Of a DNA stretch of 64,000 bases, positions 53,795 to 62,536 are shown piece after piece. Origin of the DNA: Kaistella soli. GTDB lineage: Bacteria > Bacteroidota > Bacteroidia > Flavobacteriales > Weeksellaceae. A program made the translations under genes and the position numbers. Within the stretch, counting starts at the first letter, position 1; the number at the start of each line of letters is the position of its first letter. The stretch is from NCBI RefSeq assembly GCF_019038595.1, contig NZ_JAHOPF010000002.1, positions 186,001 through 250,000 of the forward strand. The letters are read 5' to 3'. The notes below the pieces were generated by a model. It was not told where the DNA came from, did no database searches, and saw nothing but the letters and a program-made list of their open reading frames with translations.

Positions 53795-53998
53795 AGCACA
53801 AAGGCACAAAAATTTGAAGTATTTAAACACAGTACAAAAGATCAGAGAGAATACTGAAACTCTGAGTATACGCTGTGGCTGCAATCACTGGCAAGCAGGT
53901 GTAACCACAAAGGCACAAAGGATTCAGGGAATGCAAAAGAACAGAAAGCATACTGAACTTCTGAGTATGCTCTTCGGCTACAATCACTAGTAAGCATG
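53795..53998. repeat. Two units of a 100-bp tandem repeat overlapping the SDR end
   Basis: ACAAAGGCACAAA (53798 and 53907), CTGAGTAT (53862 and 53961) and CAATCACT...AAGCA recur with a spacing of about 99-109 bp. The second unit runs into the SDR stop codon region, so the last codons of the SDR gene are part of the repeat. Confidence 0.6.
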
Positions 53999-54775
53999 AT
54001 GCAGCCCTCCATCCAGCGGGATATTGGTGCCAGTAAGATAGGATGCGTAATCAGAAGCCAGAAAAGCTGCCAGATGGCCGTATTCTTCAGGTTTGCCAAG
54101 TCTTTTCATGGGAATTCTGCTTTCCCTGGCTTTTCTTATTTCCTCCGCCGGAATGTTTTTTTCCAGAGCTTCTATACTGATCAGCTTAGTGATCCTTTCC
54201 GTATCGAAATAACCGGTGAGGATATTGTTTACGGTAATCCCGTTGGCGGCCACTTCATTCGAAAGCGTTTGTGCCCAGGCTGCCACCGCAGAACGGATGG
54301 TATTGGAAAGCACCAGATTATCAATCGGCTCTTTTACGGATAAGGACGACACATTAATAATGCGGCCGTGCTTCTGCTGCATCATGTGAGGCAATGCAAG
54401 CGTCGTGGTTTCACACACCGTTTTAAAAAGAAGGTCAAAAGCGGACTGAAAGTCCTCCGTTTTCTGTCCCAAAGCCATCCCTGCCTCAGGGCCATTGGTG
54501 TTGTTTACCAGAATATCCACCTTGTTTTCACTGAAATATACTGAGATTACTTTTCTAAATGCCTCAAAATCTGAAAAGTCGGCCACCAGATACCGGTGTT
54601 TCTGATTTTCATTCACCACGGGAAGAGAAGCTGCGAAGATTTTGAGTTTTTCCGCGTTACGGGCCATCACTGTTACATTGGCACCGCATTCTGCAAGCGC
54701 TTCTGCAATACCGGCCCCGATGCCCTGGGTTGCCGCTCCCACGAGCGCATTTCTGGAACTAATGTCAATCTTCAT
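53987..54775 (-). CDS. SDR-family oxidoreductase
   Basis: This 262-residue short-chain dehydrogenase has GAATQGIG (nucleotide loop), NNTNG in place of NNAG, and the catalytic region as S(VSSLSVKEP) with a poorly placed Tyr; the expected YxxxK is replaced by SNTIRSAVAAW (Ser/Thr-Ala). It is in the group often listed as 3-oxoacyl-ACP-reductase-like, but the catalytic Tyr-Lys pair is missing, so it may have another activity or be a binder. The start 54775 (MKIDISSRNALVG) is preferred to the upstream ATG. Confidence 0.8.
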   Translation of the reverse strand: MKIDISSRNALVGAATQGIGAGIAEALAECGANVTVMARNAEKLKIFAASLPVVNENQKHRYLVADFSDFEAFRKVISVYFSENKVDILVNNTNGPEAGMALGQKTEDFQSAFDLLFKTVCETTTLALPHMMQQKHGRIINVSSLSVKEPIDNLVLSNTIRSAVAAWAQTLSNEVAANGITVNNILTGYFDTERITKLISIEALEKNIPAEEIRKARESRIPMKRLGKPEEYGHLAAFLASDYASYLTGTNIPLDGGLHHAY

Positions 54776-54962
54776 AGCATTTGTTTTAAAAGTTTTCTGT
54801 TTAATGTGCATCTTAAAAATAAAATCCAACAATAAATATACTGAATTTTCATCTTTATGAACTTAAACAGTAGGAATGACACGCCACTATACCAAATTAA
54901 CTACTGCGTTCTCGGGAGAAAACTTCTTCTAAAGCCTATAAGAACAGTCTAATATAATACGA

Positions 54963-54993
54963 AAAACGGTTTCCCTCCTGGAGAAACCGTTTT
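54963..54993. terminator. Terminator after the trans-sulfuration gene
   Basis: AAAACGGTTTC pairs with GAAACCGTTTT over a 9-nt loop; symmetric. It lies 30 bp past the stop of the minus-strand PLP gene. Confidence 0.85.
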
Positions 54994-55022
54994 ATGATAA
55001 GTCATATTGATAGAAACAGTTT

Positions 55023-56240
55023 TTAAACTGCTACCGCAGAAAGCACCCCTGCCTTCCGCATGCATGCTTTCATCTTTTCGTACGTTCTTTCAATATCATG
55101 ATCAAGACCGATGGAGAAACGGATCAATCCTGGTGAAAGTCCCATTTCTTTCTGTTCATCCTCCGGAATCTCAGAGGAGGTAGAACTTCCTGATGCCGAG
55201 AAAAGGGTTTTGTAAAATCCTAAACTTACCGCCAGATAACCCAGGTTTTCCTGCTGCATCATCTCCATCACTTCATTGGCTTTCTCCACCGTTTTCAGAT
55301 CCAGCGCAATCAAACCGCCAAAACCGTAATTACCCTGCATCATGCTTTTATAAAGTTCATGCTGTCTGTGGCTTTCCAGTCCGGGATACTTTACGTTCAG
55401 GCCGTCCTCTTCCCAGCGCTGGGCAAGATAAAGCGCGTTTTCACTGTGTTTCGCTATTCTCAGGTGAAGCGTTCTTAAATTCTTCAGAATACTTGCCGCC
55501 CGCAAACTGTCCATGGTTGGTCCCAGCAGCATACATGCGCCGCTGTTAACGTCTTTCAGGGCATTGATAAAATCAGAGCTTCCGCAGATCACCCCGCCTA
55601 CTGCATCACTGCTGCCGTTGATAAATTTCGTCAGACTGTGTACCGTGATATCAGCTCCCAACAGTTTCGGGGAAACAGAAAGTGGAGAAAAGGTATTATC
55701 CACCACCAGTTTCAGATTGTATTTTTTAGCCAGCTTTGAAAGTGCTTTCAGGTCGGCGATCTCCAGCAGCGGGTTGCTCACCGTTTCGCAGTAGATCATT
55801 TTGGTCCGGTCCGTGATCGCATTTTCAACCTTCTCCAGATAAGTAATGTCTACAAACGAAGTCCCGATCTGGAATCCCGGTAAAAAGTTTTTCATAAAAG
55901 CGTAGGTTCCGCCATAAATCGTTCTGCTCGAAACAATATGGTCGCCGCTTTTACACAGCTGAAGCAGGACGGAAGTTATCGCACCCATTCCTGATGCGGT
56001 AACATTTGCGTTTTCATACCCTTCCAGTTTGGCAAGCGCCTCCGAGAGGTAAAGGTTGCTTGGCGAAGAATGCCTGGAGTAGAGATAACAGCCCTCCGTA
56101 TTGCCTTCAAAGGTATCGGACATTGTTTTTGCAGAGAGGAAGGTATAGGTTGAACTGTCAGAAATAGAAGGGTTTACCCCGCCAAATTCGCCAAAATACT
56201 GCAGATCCTGAATTGCAGTTGCGGCATCAAAATTTTCCAT
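55023..56240 (-). CDS. Cys/Met-metabolism PLP enzyme (cystathionine gamma-synthase/methionine gamma-lyase type)
   Basis: This 405-residue PLP enzyme belongs to the trans-sulfuration family. It has TSGMGAITSVLLQL (PLP-phosphate), RTIYGGTYAF, VVDNTFSPL, and the PLP Lys in VHSLTKFINGSSDAVGG. It could be a gamma-synthase, a beta/gamma-lyase or methionine gamma-lyase; motifs alone do not decide. The divergent gene is an Lrp-type regulator, the usual way these genes are controlled by amino acids. Confidence 0.88.
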   Translation of the reverse strand: MENFDAATAIQDLQYFGEFGGVNPSISDSSTYTFLSAKTMSDTFEGNTEGCYLYSRHSSPSNLYLSEALAKLEGYENANVTASGMGAITSVLLQLCKSGDHIVSSRTIYGGTYAFMKNFLPGFQIGTSFVDITYLEKVENAITDRTKMIYCETVSNPLLEIADLKALSKLAKKYNLKLVVDNTFSPLSVSPKLLGADITVHSLTKFINGSSDAVGGVICGSSDFINALKDVNSGACMLLGPTMDSLRAASILKNLRTLHLRIAKHSENALYLAQRWEEDGLNVKYPGLESHRQHELYKSMMQGNYGFGGLIALDLKTVEKANEVMEMMQQENLGYLAVSLGFYKTLFSASGSSTSSEIPEDEQKEMGLSPGLIRFSIGLDHDIERTYEKMKACMRKAGVLSAVAV

Positions 56241-56310
56241 AGGTCTTGTTTTTATTTTCTATAAATCTCCATCCTTCCTGACTTTCAAACAAGTAATTTA
56301 TCAGTAAACC

Positions 56311-56352
56311 GAATTTAAACCTGATATTTAGATTCATTTCAGAATTAAATTC
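56311..56352. promoter_or_regulatory. Inverted repeat in the PLP enzyme/Lrp divergent region
   Basis: GAATTTAA (56311-56318) and TTAAATTC (56345-56352) face each other across 26 bp, beside a TATATTTG -7 box (56353-56360) for the Lrp gene. Lrp-type proteins bind such AT-rich symmetric sites. Confidence 0.45.
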
Positions 56353-56396
56353 TATATTTGAAATTATAAATGATATCCTGACCAAATAATTTTCAG

Positions 56397-56858
56397 ATGA
56401 ACCTGGATGAAAAAGATAAAAAACTGCTGTTTTTACTGCAGCTTGATTCTAAAAGAACCACGAAAGCTCTTGCCACCGAACTTGATCTTTCGGTAACCGC
56501 TGTTTTTGAGAGGATTAAAAAACTGGAAAAGCAGAAAATCATCCATAAATATGTGGCACTGGTAGACAAGAAACTCGTTCAGAAAGATTTCATCGTGTTA
56601 TGCCATGTGAAGCTCAGCCGCCACAGCAAAGACTATATTACCCAGTTTGAAAAGGAAATTGCCCGCTTTTCCGAAGTCATGGAATGTTTCCATGTCAGCG
56701 GCGATTACGATTACATCCTTAAAATCAGTGTAAAAGACATTCAGGATTACCGGGAATTTATGGTGACCAAACTCACCGGTCTGCAGCACATCGCCAGTAC
56801 CCACAGTTCTTTTATGATCAAAGAAGTGAAGAGTACGACGGCGGTGAGTCTGGAATAA
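56397..56858 (+). CDS. Lrp/AsnC-family regulator
   Basis: This 153-residue protein has an N-terminal HTH (residues about 10-55: DEKDKKLLFLLQLDSKRTTKALATELDLSVTAVFERIKKLE) and a C-terminal RAM ligand-binding domain (about 75-150: VLCHVKLSRHSKDY and MECFHVSGDYDYILKIS). It senses an amino acid and probably controls the divergent PLP gene and itself. Confidence 0.92.
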   Translation: MNLDEKDKKLLFLLQLDSKRTTKALATELDLSVTAVFERIKKLEKQKIIHKYVALVDKKLVQKDFIVLCHVKLSRHSKDYITQFEKEIARFSEVMECFHVSGDYDYILKISVKDIQDYREFMVTKLTGLQHIASTHSSFMIKEVKSTTAVSLE

Positions 56859-56933
56859 GAGATTTTCCAGTTGTTGGTTTGGTGGGGAAAAATCACTCTA
56901 TTATGATCTGCTCCAGAACTTTATTTAATCCCA

Positions 56934-57386
56934 CTATTGCCCCAGAAGCGGCTCAGCGAGACCGATTAAAACACCTTCGGGTCCGCGGATATAACAGAGC
57001 CGGTACGAATTTCCATACTGAACCACTTCCGCTACAAGCTGTGCACCGAGCCGATAGAGGCGGCTCAGCGTGTCATCCAGATCAGCTACCGCAAACATGA
57101 CGCGCAGATAGCCTAAAGAATTCACCGGAGTGTTCCTGTGGTCTTCAGCCACTTCCGGACGGATCCATGTGGAAAGCTCAAGCCGGCTGTGCCCGTCCGG
57201 AGTGACCATCATGGCAATTTCTACGGATTGGTCAGGCAAACCTGTTACCCTGCCTGACCATTCACCCCCGATAACGGTTCTGCCTTCCAGTTCCAGGCCG
57301 AGCTCGAGAAAAAAAGAAACAGCGGCGTCAAGATTCTCAACTGCTATTCCTACATTATCCATTCTTAATAACTGATTTTTTTTCAT
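56934..57386 (-). CDS. VOC-family protein, glyoxalase-like
   Basis: This 150-residue protein has two VOC half-repeats: RMDNVGIAVENLDAAVSFFLELGLELEG at the start and LRVMFAVADLDDTLSRLYRLG...YIRGPEGVLIGLAEPL at the end. The Glu/His metal-ligand pattern is partly kept. Possible roles include aldehyde detoxification or ligand binding. It is a single gene between two gaps. Confidence 0.85.
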   Translation of the reverse strand: MKKNQLLRMDNVGIAVENLDAAVSFFLELGLELEGRTVIGGEWSGRVTGLPDQSVEIAMMVTPDGHSRLELSTWIRPEVAEDHRNTPVNSLGYLRVMFAVADLDDTLSRLYRLGAQLVAEVVQYGNSYRLCYIRGPEGVLIGLAEPLLGQ

Positions 57387-57839
57387 GATGTAAGATGTTT
57401 TGCCGGTTTGCTGTTTGTAGGAACTGACCTCTCCATACCCTTATTTGCCAGAAACAGAAAATTGTTATTTTAACCGCCCTGTTACTGATTAAAGATAAGA
57501 AATATTCATGGAACCGTTTAATCGGAAAAATGTTCTGGTCATGGAATTTCGGTCTGCACTGCCAAGAGCGGGGAGCAGATTTTCAGCGCATTATCTCTCA
57601 AGATCAATATTTTTTTAAAAGCCGACGTTCATTGAAAAGAAGTATCATAATATCCTGATTTACAGAAAACTGTATGGTCAAAAATAATTTGTCCCCCATT
57701 TGTCCCCCCTCTGTTTTTCAGTGTAAAGGGAGATTCTCTATACCTTTCACCCGCTATTGGTCAGACCATGAAAATACAGGACGATGGATGTCAGATTTTT
57801 CCGATGCAGCAAACCATGATAAAACCTTAACTATAACTT
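57387..57839. other. 453-bp leader region with 11-bp repeats
   Basis: No gene is seen. The only feature is the tandem TTTGTCCCCCA repeat at 57688-57710, 130 bp before the T9SS gene. Confidence 0.5.
57688..57710 (+). repeat. Phased 11-bp repeat upstream of a T9SS gene
   Basis: Two perfect units: TTTGTCCCCCA then TTTGTCCCCCC. The same sequence occurs at 62353 and, as three units, at 63927. Confidence 0.75.
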
Positions 57840-60590
57840 ATGAGAAAAATTTATTTAAAATTATTACTGCCCTTATTGCTTTTCTGCGCGGAAACAGTAT
57901 CGGCCCAGTCGTTTACAGAGAATTTTGACAACATTACAACGCTTACCGGCAGCGGCTGGTTTCAGCAGAACAACAGTGCGCCGGCCGGATCCAACGGCGT
58001 ATGGTTTCAGGGAAACCCTCCCTCAGGCGGTGGTCCTTTCCCCTCCTATAACGGAGCAGATAACTCCTATATCGCCTGTAATTTCAACAGTACAGCAGGT
58101 AATGGAACCATCAGCAACTGGCTTGTTACTCCCAACAGAACCTTCAGGAACGGAGATGTTATTCAATTTTTTACGCGCAAGTATGATGTCGGACAGGACT
58201 ATCCGGACCGTATGGAAGTGCGTCTGAGTACCAACGGTGCCAGTACCAATGTCGGCACCGGTGCAACGGCTGTCGGAGATTTTACCACAGTTCTGCTCAG
58301 CATTAACCCCAGCCTGACAGTCGGGGGCTATCCAAAGCAGTGGACACAGTATACGGTTACCATTTCCGGCTTACCCGCGCCCACTTCAGGCCGTATTGCT
58401 TTCAGGTATTTTATAACATCAGGGGGGCCCACCGGGACCAACTCCGATTATATCGGACTTGACAATGTTGTTTATACTCCGTATGTCTGCCCTGCGTTTA
58501 CCATGACTTCCTCAGGAGCACTGCCCGGAGCACAGGCCGGTACCGCATTCTCTACCGTGATTTCGCAGACGGGAGCACTGGGCGCACCGAATTTTGCCGT
58601 TACAGCAGGAGCACTTCCACCGGGATTATCGCTTTCCCCATCAGGAACTGTATCCGGAACGCCTACCGCTACCGGAACATTCAATTTTACCGTTACGGTG
58701 AGTGATGCGAGCGGCTGCTCCGGGTCGGCAAGTTACTCAGTTACGGTGCTGTGCCGCAGCAACGTAGCTGCTCTTTCCGACTTCCCGGTACTGTGTACCA
58801 ACAGTGGCCTCTATACCCTGTCCGAAGGTTTCCCTGCCGGAGGCACCTATAGTGGAACAGGAGTATCGGGAGGTCAGTTTGATCCTGCAGTCGGCACCCA
58901 GGTCATTACTTATGATTATACTGATCCTTATGGCTGTTCTTATTCGGTGAGTAAAACGGTAACTGTGAATGCGGCTTCTGTAATAACTACCCAGCCCACA
59001 GCAAATACCGTATGTGCAGGGGAAAACGTATCGTTCTCTGCGGCAGCAGGCAATGCTACCGGATATCAGTGGCAGGTAAATCAGGGTTCAGGATTTACCG
59101 ACATCACCAACGGAGGAATCTACTCCGGAGCAACAACAGCTACCCTCACGATTAACGGAGTGACCTCAGGTCTGAACGGTTATACATACAGAATGACCGC
59201 GACAGGACTCTGTACACCGGCCGTATCCAACACTGCAGTACTTACTGTAAATGCTGCAACTGCAATTACCACCCAACCCACCGCAAATACCGTATGTGCA
59301 GGGGAAAACGCAACGTTCTCAGCAGCGGCAGGCAATGCTACCGGATATCAGTGGCAGGTAAATCAGGGTTCAGGGTTTACCGACATCACCAACGGAGGAA
59401 TCTACTCCGGAGCAACAACAGCTACCCTGACGATTAACGGAGTGACCTCAGGTCTGAACGGTTATGCATACCGAATGACCGCGACAGGACTCTGTACACC
59501 GGCCGTATCCAACACTGCAGTACTTACTGTAAATGCGGTGACTGCAATTACCACCCAACCAACCGCAAGTACCGTATGTGCAGGGGCAAATGCAACGTTC
59601 TCAGCTGCGGCAGGCAATGCGACCGGATATCAGTGGCAGGTAAATCAGGGTTCAGGGTTTACCGACATCACCAACGGTGGAATCTACTCCGGAGCAACAA
59701 CAGCTACCCTGACGATTAACGGCGTAACCGCAGGTCTGAACGGCTATGCGTACCGAATGACCGCGACAGGACTCTGTATACCGGCCGTATCCAACACTGC
59801 AGTACTTACCGTAAATGCTGCAACTGCAATAACCACCCAGCCAACTGCAAGTACCGTATGTGCAGGGGCAAATGCAACGTTCTCAGCAGTGGCAGGCAAT
59901 GCTACCGGATATCAGTGGCAGGTAAATCAGGGTTCAGGATTTACCGACATCACCAACGGAGGAATCTATTCCGGGGCAACAACAGCTACCCTGACGATTA
60001 ACGGCGTGACCTCAGGTCTGAACGGTTATGCATACCGAATGACCGCGACAGGACTCTGTACACCGGCCGTATCCAACACTGCTGTACTTACTGTATCAAC
60101 TACTGCGGCCCCAACCGGTGAAGCAATACAGAGTTTCAATGCGGGAGATACGCTTAGCGTTTTAACAGTAACGGGCAGCAACATTAAGTGGTATGCCACA
60201 GCAACTGACGCTGCCAATCATGTTAATGAACTTCCAGTGAATACAGTCATTGTAAATAACACGGTTTATTACGCCACCCAGAGTATTGCAGGATGCGAAT
60301 CTTCGGCCTCTTTAGCAGTGAAAGCATATAATGAATCTTTAGGAACTAATCAGGAAGCAGGTTCACAGAAAATTCAGGTTTATCCAAACCCTGTAAAAGA
60401 AACCCTGTACTTCAGCGGAAATCACAGAATTGACAGGATTATAATGATCTCGGCTGACGGAAGAAAAGCAGCGGAGAAAACACTGAATGGCGCAAGAAAA
60501 GCAGATGTTCATTCATTACCTGCAGGCGTATATATTCTTCAGATTTTTACGGACAAAGGAATTCAGACCGTTAAGATTATTAAGAACTAA
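57840..60590 (+). CDS. T9SS surface protein with four Ig-like repeats
   Basis: This 916-residue protein has a signal peptide (to about residue 22, SAQ), an N-terminal choice-of-anchor J/MAM-like beta-sandwich (about 24-215: FTENFDNITTLTGSGWF to IGLDNVVYTP), a putative Ig domain (about 225-300), and four 94-residue Ig-like repeats (about 378-754) almost identical in DNA, each with VCAG and YRMTATGLC (one Cys pair per repeat). A type A T9SS sorting domain (VYPNPVKETLYF to KIIKN) ends it. It is exported by T9SS and likely an adhesin or surface structural protein. Confidence 0.9.
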   Translation: MRKIYLKLLLPLLLFCAETVSAQSFTENFDNITTLTGSGWFQQNNSAPAGSNGVWFQGNPPSGGGPFPSYNGADNSYIACNFNSTAGNGTISNWLVTPNRTFRNGDVIQFFTRKYDVGQDYPDRMEVRLSTNGASTNVGTGATAVGDFTTVLLSINPSLTVGGYPKQWTQYTVTISGLPAPTSGRIAFRYFITSGGPTGTNSDYIGLDNVVYTPYVCPAFTMTSSGALPGAQAGTAFSTVISQTGALGAPNFAVTAGALPPGLSLSPSGTVSGTPTATGTFNFTVTVSDASGCSGSASYSVTVLCRSNVAALSDFPVLCTNSGLYTLSEGFPAGGTYSGTGVSGGQFDPAVGTQVITYDYTDPYGCSYSVSKTVTVNAASVITTQPTANTVCAGENVSFSAAAGNATGYQWQVNQGSGFTDITNGGIYSGATTATLTINGVTSGLNGYTYRMTATGLCTPAVSNTAVLTVNAATAITTQPTANTVCAGENATFSAAAGNATGYQWQVNQGSGFTDITNGGIYSGATTATLTINGVTSGLNGYAYRMTATGLCTPAVSNTAVLTVNAVTAITTQPTASTVCAGANATFSAAAGNATGYQWQVNQGSGFTDITNGGIYSGATTATLTINGVTAGLNGYAYRMTATGLCIPAVSNTAVLTVNAATAITTQPTASTVCAGANATFSAVAGNATGYQWQVNQGSGFTDITNGGIYSGATTATLTINGVTSGLNGYAYRMTATGLCTPAVSNTAVLTVSTTAAPTGEAIQSFNAGDTLSVLTVTGSNIKWYATATDAANHVNELPVNTVIVNNTVYYATQSIAGCESSASLAVKAYNESLGTNQEAGSQKIQVYPNPVKETLYFSGNHRIDRIIMISADGRKAAEKTLNGARKADVHSLPAGVYILQIFTDKGIQTVKIIKN
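58972..60100 (+). repeat. Four 282-bp in-frame repeats inside the T9SS gene
   Basis: The landmark TATGTGCAGG occurs at 59011, 59293, 59575 and 59857, an exact 282-bp (94-codon) spacing. Only a few bases differ between units, so recombination could change the number. Confidence 0.9.
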
Positions 60591-60614
60591 AATTCAGTTC
60601 ACCTCTTTAATGGT

Positions 60615-60645
60615 AAGCCACTGCGTTTCTGCAGTGGCTTTTTTT
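60615..60645 (+). terminator. Terminator after the T9SS repeat protein
   Basis: AAGCCACTGC pairs perfectly with GCAGTGGCTT over a 6-nt loop, then a long T-run. Confidence 0.85.
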
Positions 60646-60673
60646 CATGATTCTGAGCTGTGATTTTCTAACC

Positions 60674-61372
60674 TCAGCAAATCAGCAGCAGCCGGTATTC
60701 GCCGTCATTTTCTAAAGGTGCGCGGTGAACACAGGGTAAAACCTGCTGTTGCGGATGATCTACCGCCAGTCTCCACAAATGTCCCAGCCCTAAATTTAAA
60801 GGCTGTGCACCGACTTTTGCCTGATAATGCAGGTCAAAATAATAATCTTTCAGAAAAGCTTCAAATTCACCGTCAGGACCGCCATGCAGTTCCCTGAGTT
60901 TTTCCCGGATTTCGGGAATCAGAATTTTCTGTTCAGCCTGGTCATTCGGTAAGAGATCACTTGCGGCACCGTAATAGGTACACAGATACGTATCGGTGGC
61001 CACGGGTGAACGGTCGACGTGCCAGGAATACACATCCGTTGAAATGAAATCCAGTTCGGCATCCCGTTCATAACATTTCAGTAAGTTAAGGGAAGGTGAT
61101 GCGCCAAAGCCGGTTAATAACTGCAGATCATTCAGGATGATGGCTCTGGCTCTGCTGCCATGATCAGACAGGTGAAGTGACAGAAGATCCTGAGGCGTTA
61201 CCTCTGTGATATTTTCTTTTAACAGGAGCTGAGAAACGATTTCCTTAAAATCTCCTTCCAGATTCCTTTTCCATGCGGCAGCATTTGTATTTCCCTGGAA
61301 TTCTGTACCGACCAGTTCGGAAAATGAGGATACGGTCTTGAATGGGCTGGGATCAGATTTACTGCTGTTCAT
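60674..61372 (-). CDS. DUF1826-like protein
   Basis: This 232-residue protein has no signal or membrane segment. The pattern WHVDRSPVATDTYLCTYYGA (HxD), GHLWRLAVDH and the closing CVHRAPLENDGEYRLLLIC resemble DUF1826 proteins, whose His-Asp...His set hints at a 2-oxoglutarate-type or metal-binding cupin-like fold. The function is unknown. The ATG at 61372 (MNSSKSDP) is preferred to the upstream frame, which crosses an intergenic repeat. Confidence 0.55.
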   Translation of the reverse strand: MNSSKSDPSPFKTVSSFSELVGTEFQGNTNAAAWKRNLEGDFKEIVSQLLLKENITEVTPQDLLSLHLSDHGSRARAIILNDLQLLTGFGASPSLNLLKCYERDAELDFISTDVYSWHVDRSPVATDTYLCTYYGAASDLLPNDQAEQKILIPEIREKLRELHGGPDGEFEAFLKDYYFDLHYQAKVGAQPLNLGLGHLWRLAVDHPQQQVLPCVHRAPLENDGEYRLLLIC

Positions 61373-61439
61373 GGTTTGGGTTTGGAATTTTATTCCCTGG
61401 ATAATGTGCAAAAGTAAGAATTCTTTCGGTTTAGGCTTT

Positions 61440-61520
61440 CCGGTGGCTGAGGCTCTCGAAGTCAAGGCATCGGTGAAAAAACTGTCCTATAAGAAGGCCC
61501 GGTGGCTGAGGCTCTCTAAG
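61440..61520. repeat. Two copies of a REP-like 20-bp sequence
   Basis: CGGTGGCTGAGGCTCTCGAA (61441-) and CGGTGGCTGAGGCTCTCTAA (61500-) differ at one base and are 59 bp apart. This resembles the GGTGGCTGAG...TCGAAG repeats scattered between genes in many Bacteroidota. Confidence 0.6.
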
Positions 61521-61579
61521 CCCCCATTATTTCATACCCTTCTCCTCAGCATCGAAAGCCCGGTCCCTCATGGCAGCCA

Positions 61580-62128
61580 TTATCGTATGGGTTCATAATA
61601 AAGCGTTACTGCCCCACTCCCAAAGCTTTTGGTCTTTAAGAGTTTAAAAACAGTTCGGTCATCGACAGCCTCAAATAACAGCCTCCCTTTTCCTGCAATA
61701 ACGGGATGAATGCAGAGTTGAAGCTCGTCAATTAAATTCAGTTTCATGAGCTGTAAAATTAAACTGCGGCTGCCCACCAGAATGTCTCCTCCCCGCTGCT
61801 GCTTCAGTGCGTTCACCAGTTCTTCAGGAGGCTGAGCGGCAAGTTCCGTACTCTCCCAGTCTGTGGTTTTAAGTTGGTGTGAGAAAACAGTTTTGTGTAT
61901 TCTGTCTATCGCTCTGGCGAAGTTGTCGGCTGTTTCCTCTCCCGAAGGATTTTTAACCAGGGCCTGCCAGTACTGCATCAGCTGATAGGTGATCCTTCCG
62001 TAAAGGATGACGTCTGCCCGGTCTAAAAGATCAGCATAATGCTGGTGGAGTTCTCCGTCCGGAAGACCCGCCGTATGGTCGAGAACGCCGTCCATGGTCG
62101 TGTTGATGGCCGCAATTACTTTTCTCAT
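61580..62128 (-). CDS. DHFR-family reductase (RibD C-terminal-like)
   Basis: This 182-residue protein has the RibD-C/DHFR-like fold: MRKVIAAINTTMDGVLD at the start, VILYGRITYQLM for NADPH, and GGDILVGSRSLILQLM then LCIHPVIAGKGRLLFE. Proteins of this small group reduce unknown substrates and often lack folate activity. It is alone in its transcript. Confidence 0.85.
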   Translation of the reverse strand: MRKVIAAINTTMDGVLDHTAGLPDGELHQHYADLLDRADVILYGRITYQLMQYWQALVKNPSGEETADNFARAIDRIHKTVFSHQLKTTDWESTELAAQPPEELVNALKQQRGGDILVGSRSLILQLMKLNLIDELQLCIHPVIAGKGRLLFEAVDDRTVFKLLKTKSFGSGAVTLYYEPIR

Positions 62129-62536
62129 ATGATGATTTTATGAATTCGTGATTTTTTACAGTTCTGAACATTTTCCCGGCGCAGGATCTTCAATTTTTCT
62201 ACAGATGCTCCGACTAAGATACAAAATACCGTCATTTCCAATCCTGAAAAATGAGGATTTTTAAATACGCACGCAGCCGGACGGTTAAAACAGCGCCAAA
62301 AAACTTTAAAAGCAAACACCTGATTGAGTGGAGGTTATTAGAGCACTCTGCATTTGTCCCCCATTTGTCCCCCCATACCCTATGGGCGGTATGAGATAAC
62401 TTACTTTATTTTGCGTCAAATTCATTCTAAACCATATTTTAAACAGATTAATTAATATGATCCATCTAAGGGACGACGGTCAAAGGAGCTGTCCTGTATT
62501 ACCCATTGAAACGAAAAATAACCTCAATACTACGCG
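62129..62536. other. 408-bp gap with an 11-bp repeat
   Basis: No gene is supported. It has the phased repeat at 62353-62374, a CATACC/GGTATG hairpin directly after it (62374-62392), and an AT-rich leader to the T9SS gene. Confidence 0.5.
62353..62374 (+). repeat. Phased 11-bp repeat upstream of a second T9SS gene
   Basis: TTTGTCCCCCA followed by TTTGTCCCCCC, identical to the copy at 57688; it lies 160 bp before the ATG at 62537. Confidence 0.75.

Noticed and set aside
58972..60100. CRISPR array or satellite
   Set aside because: The 282-bp repeats are in frame within one long coding sequence with Ig-like translation.
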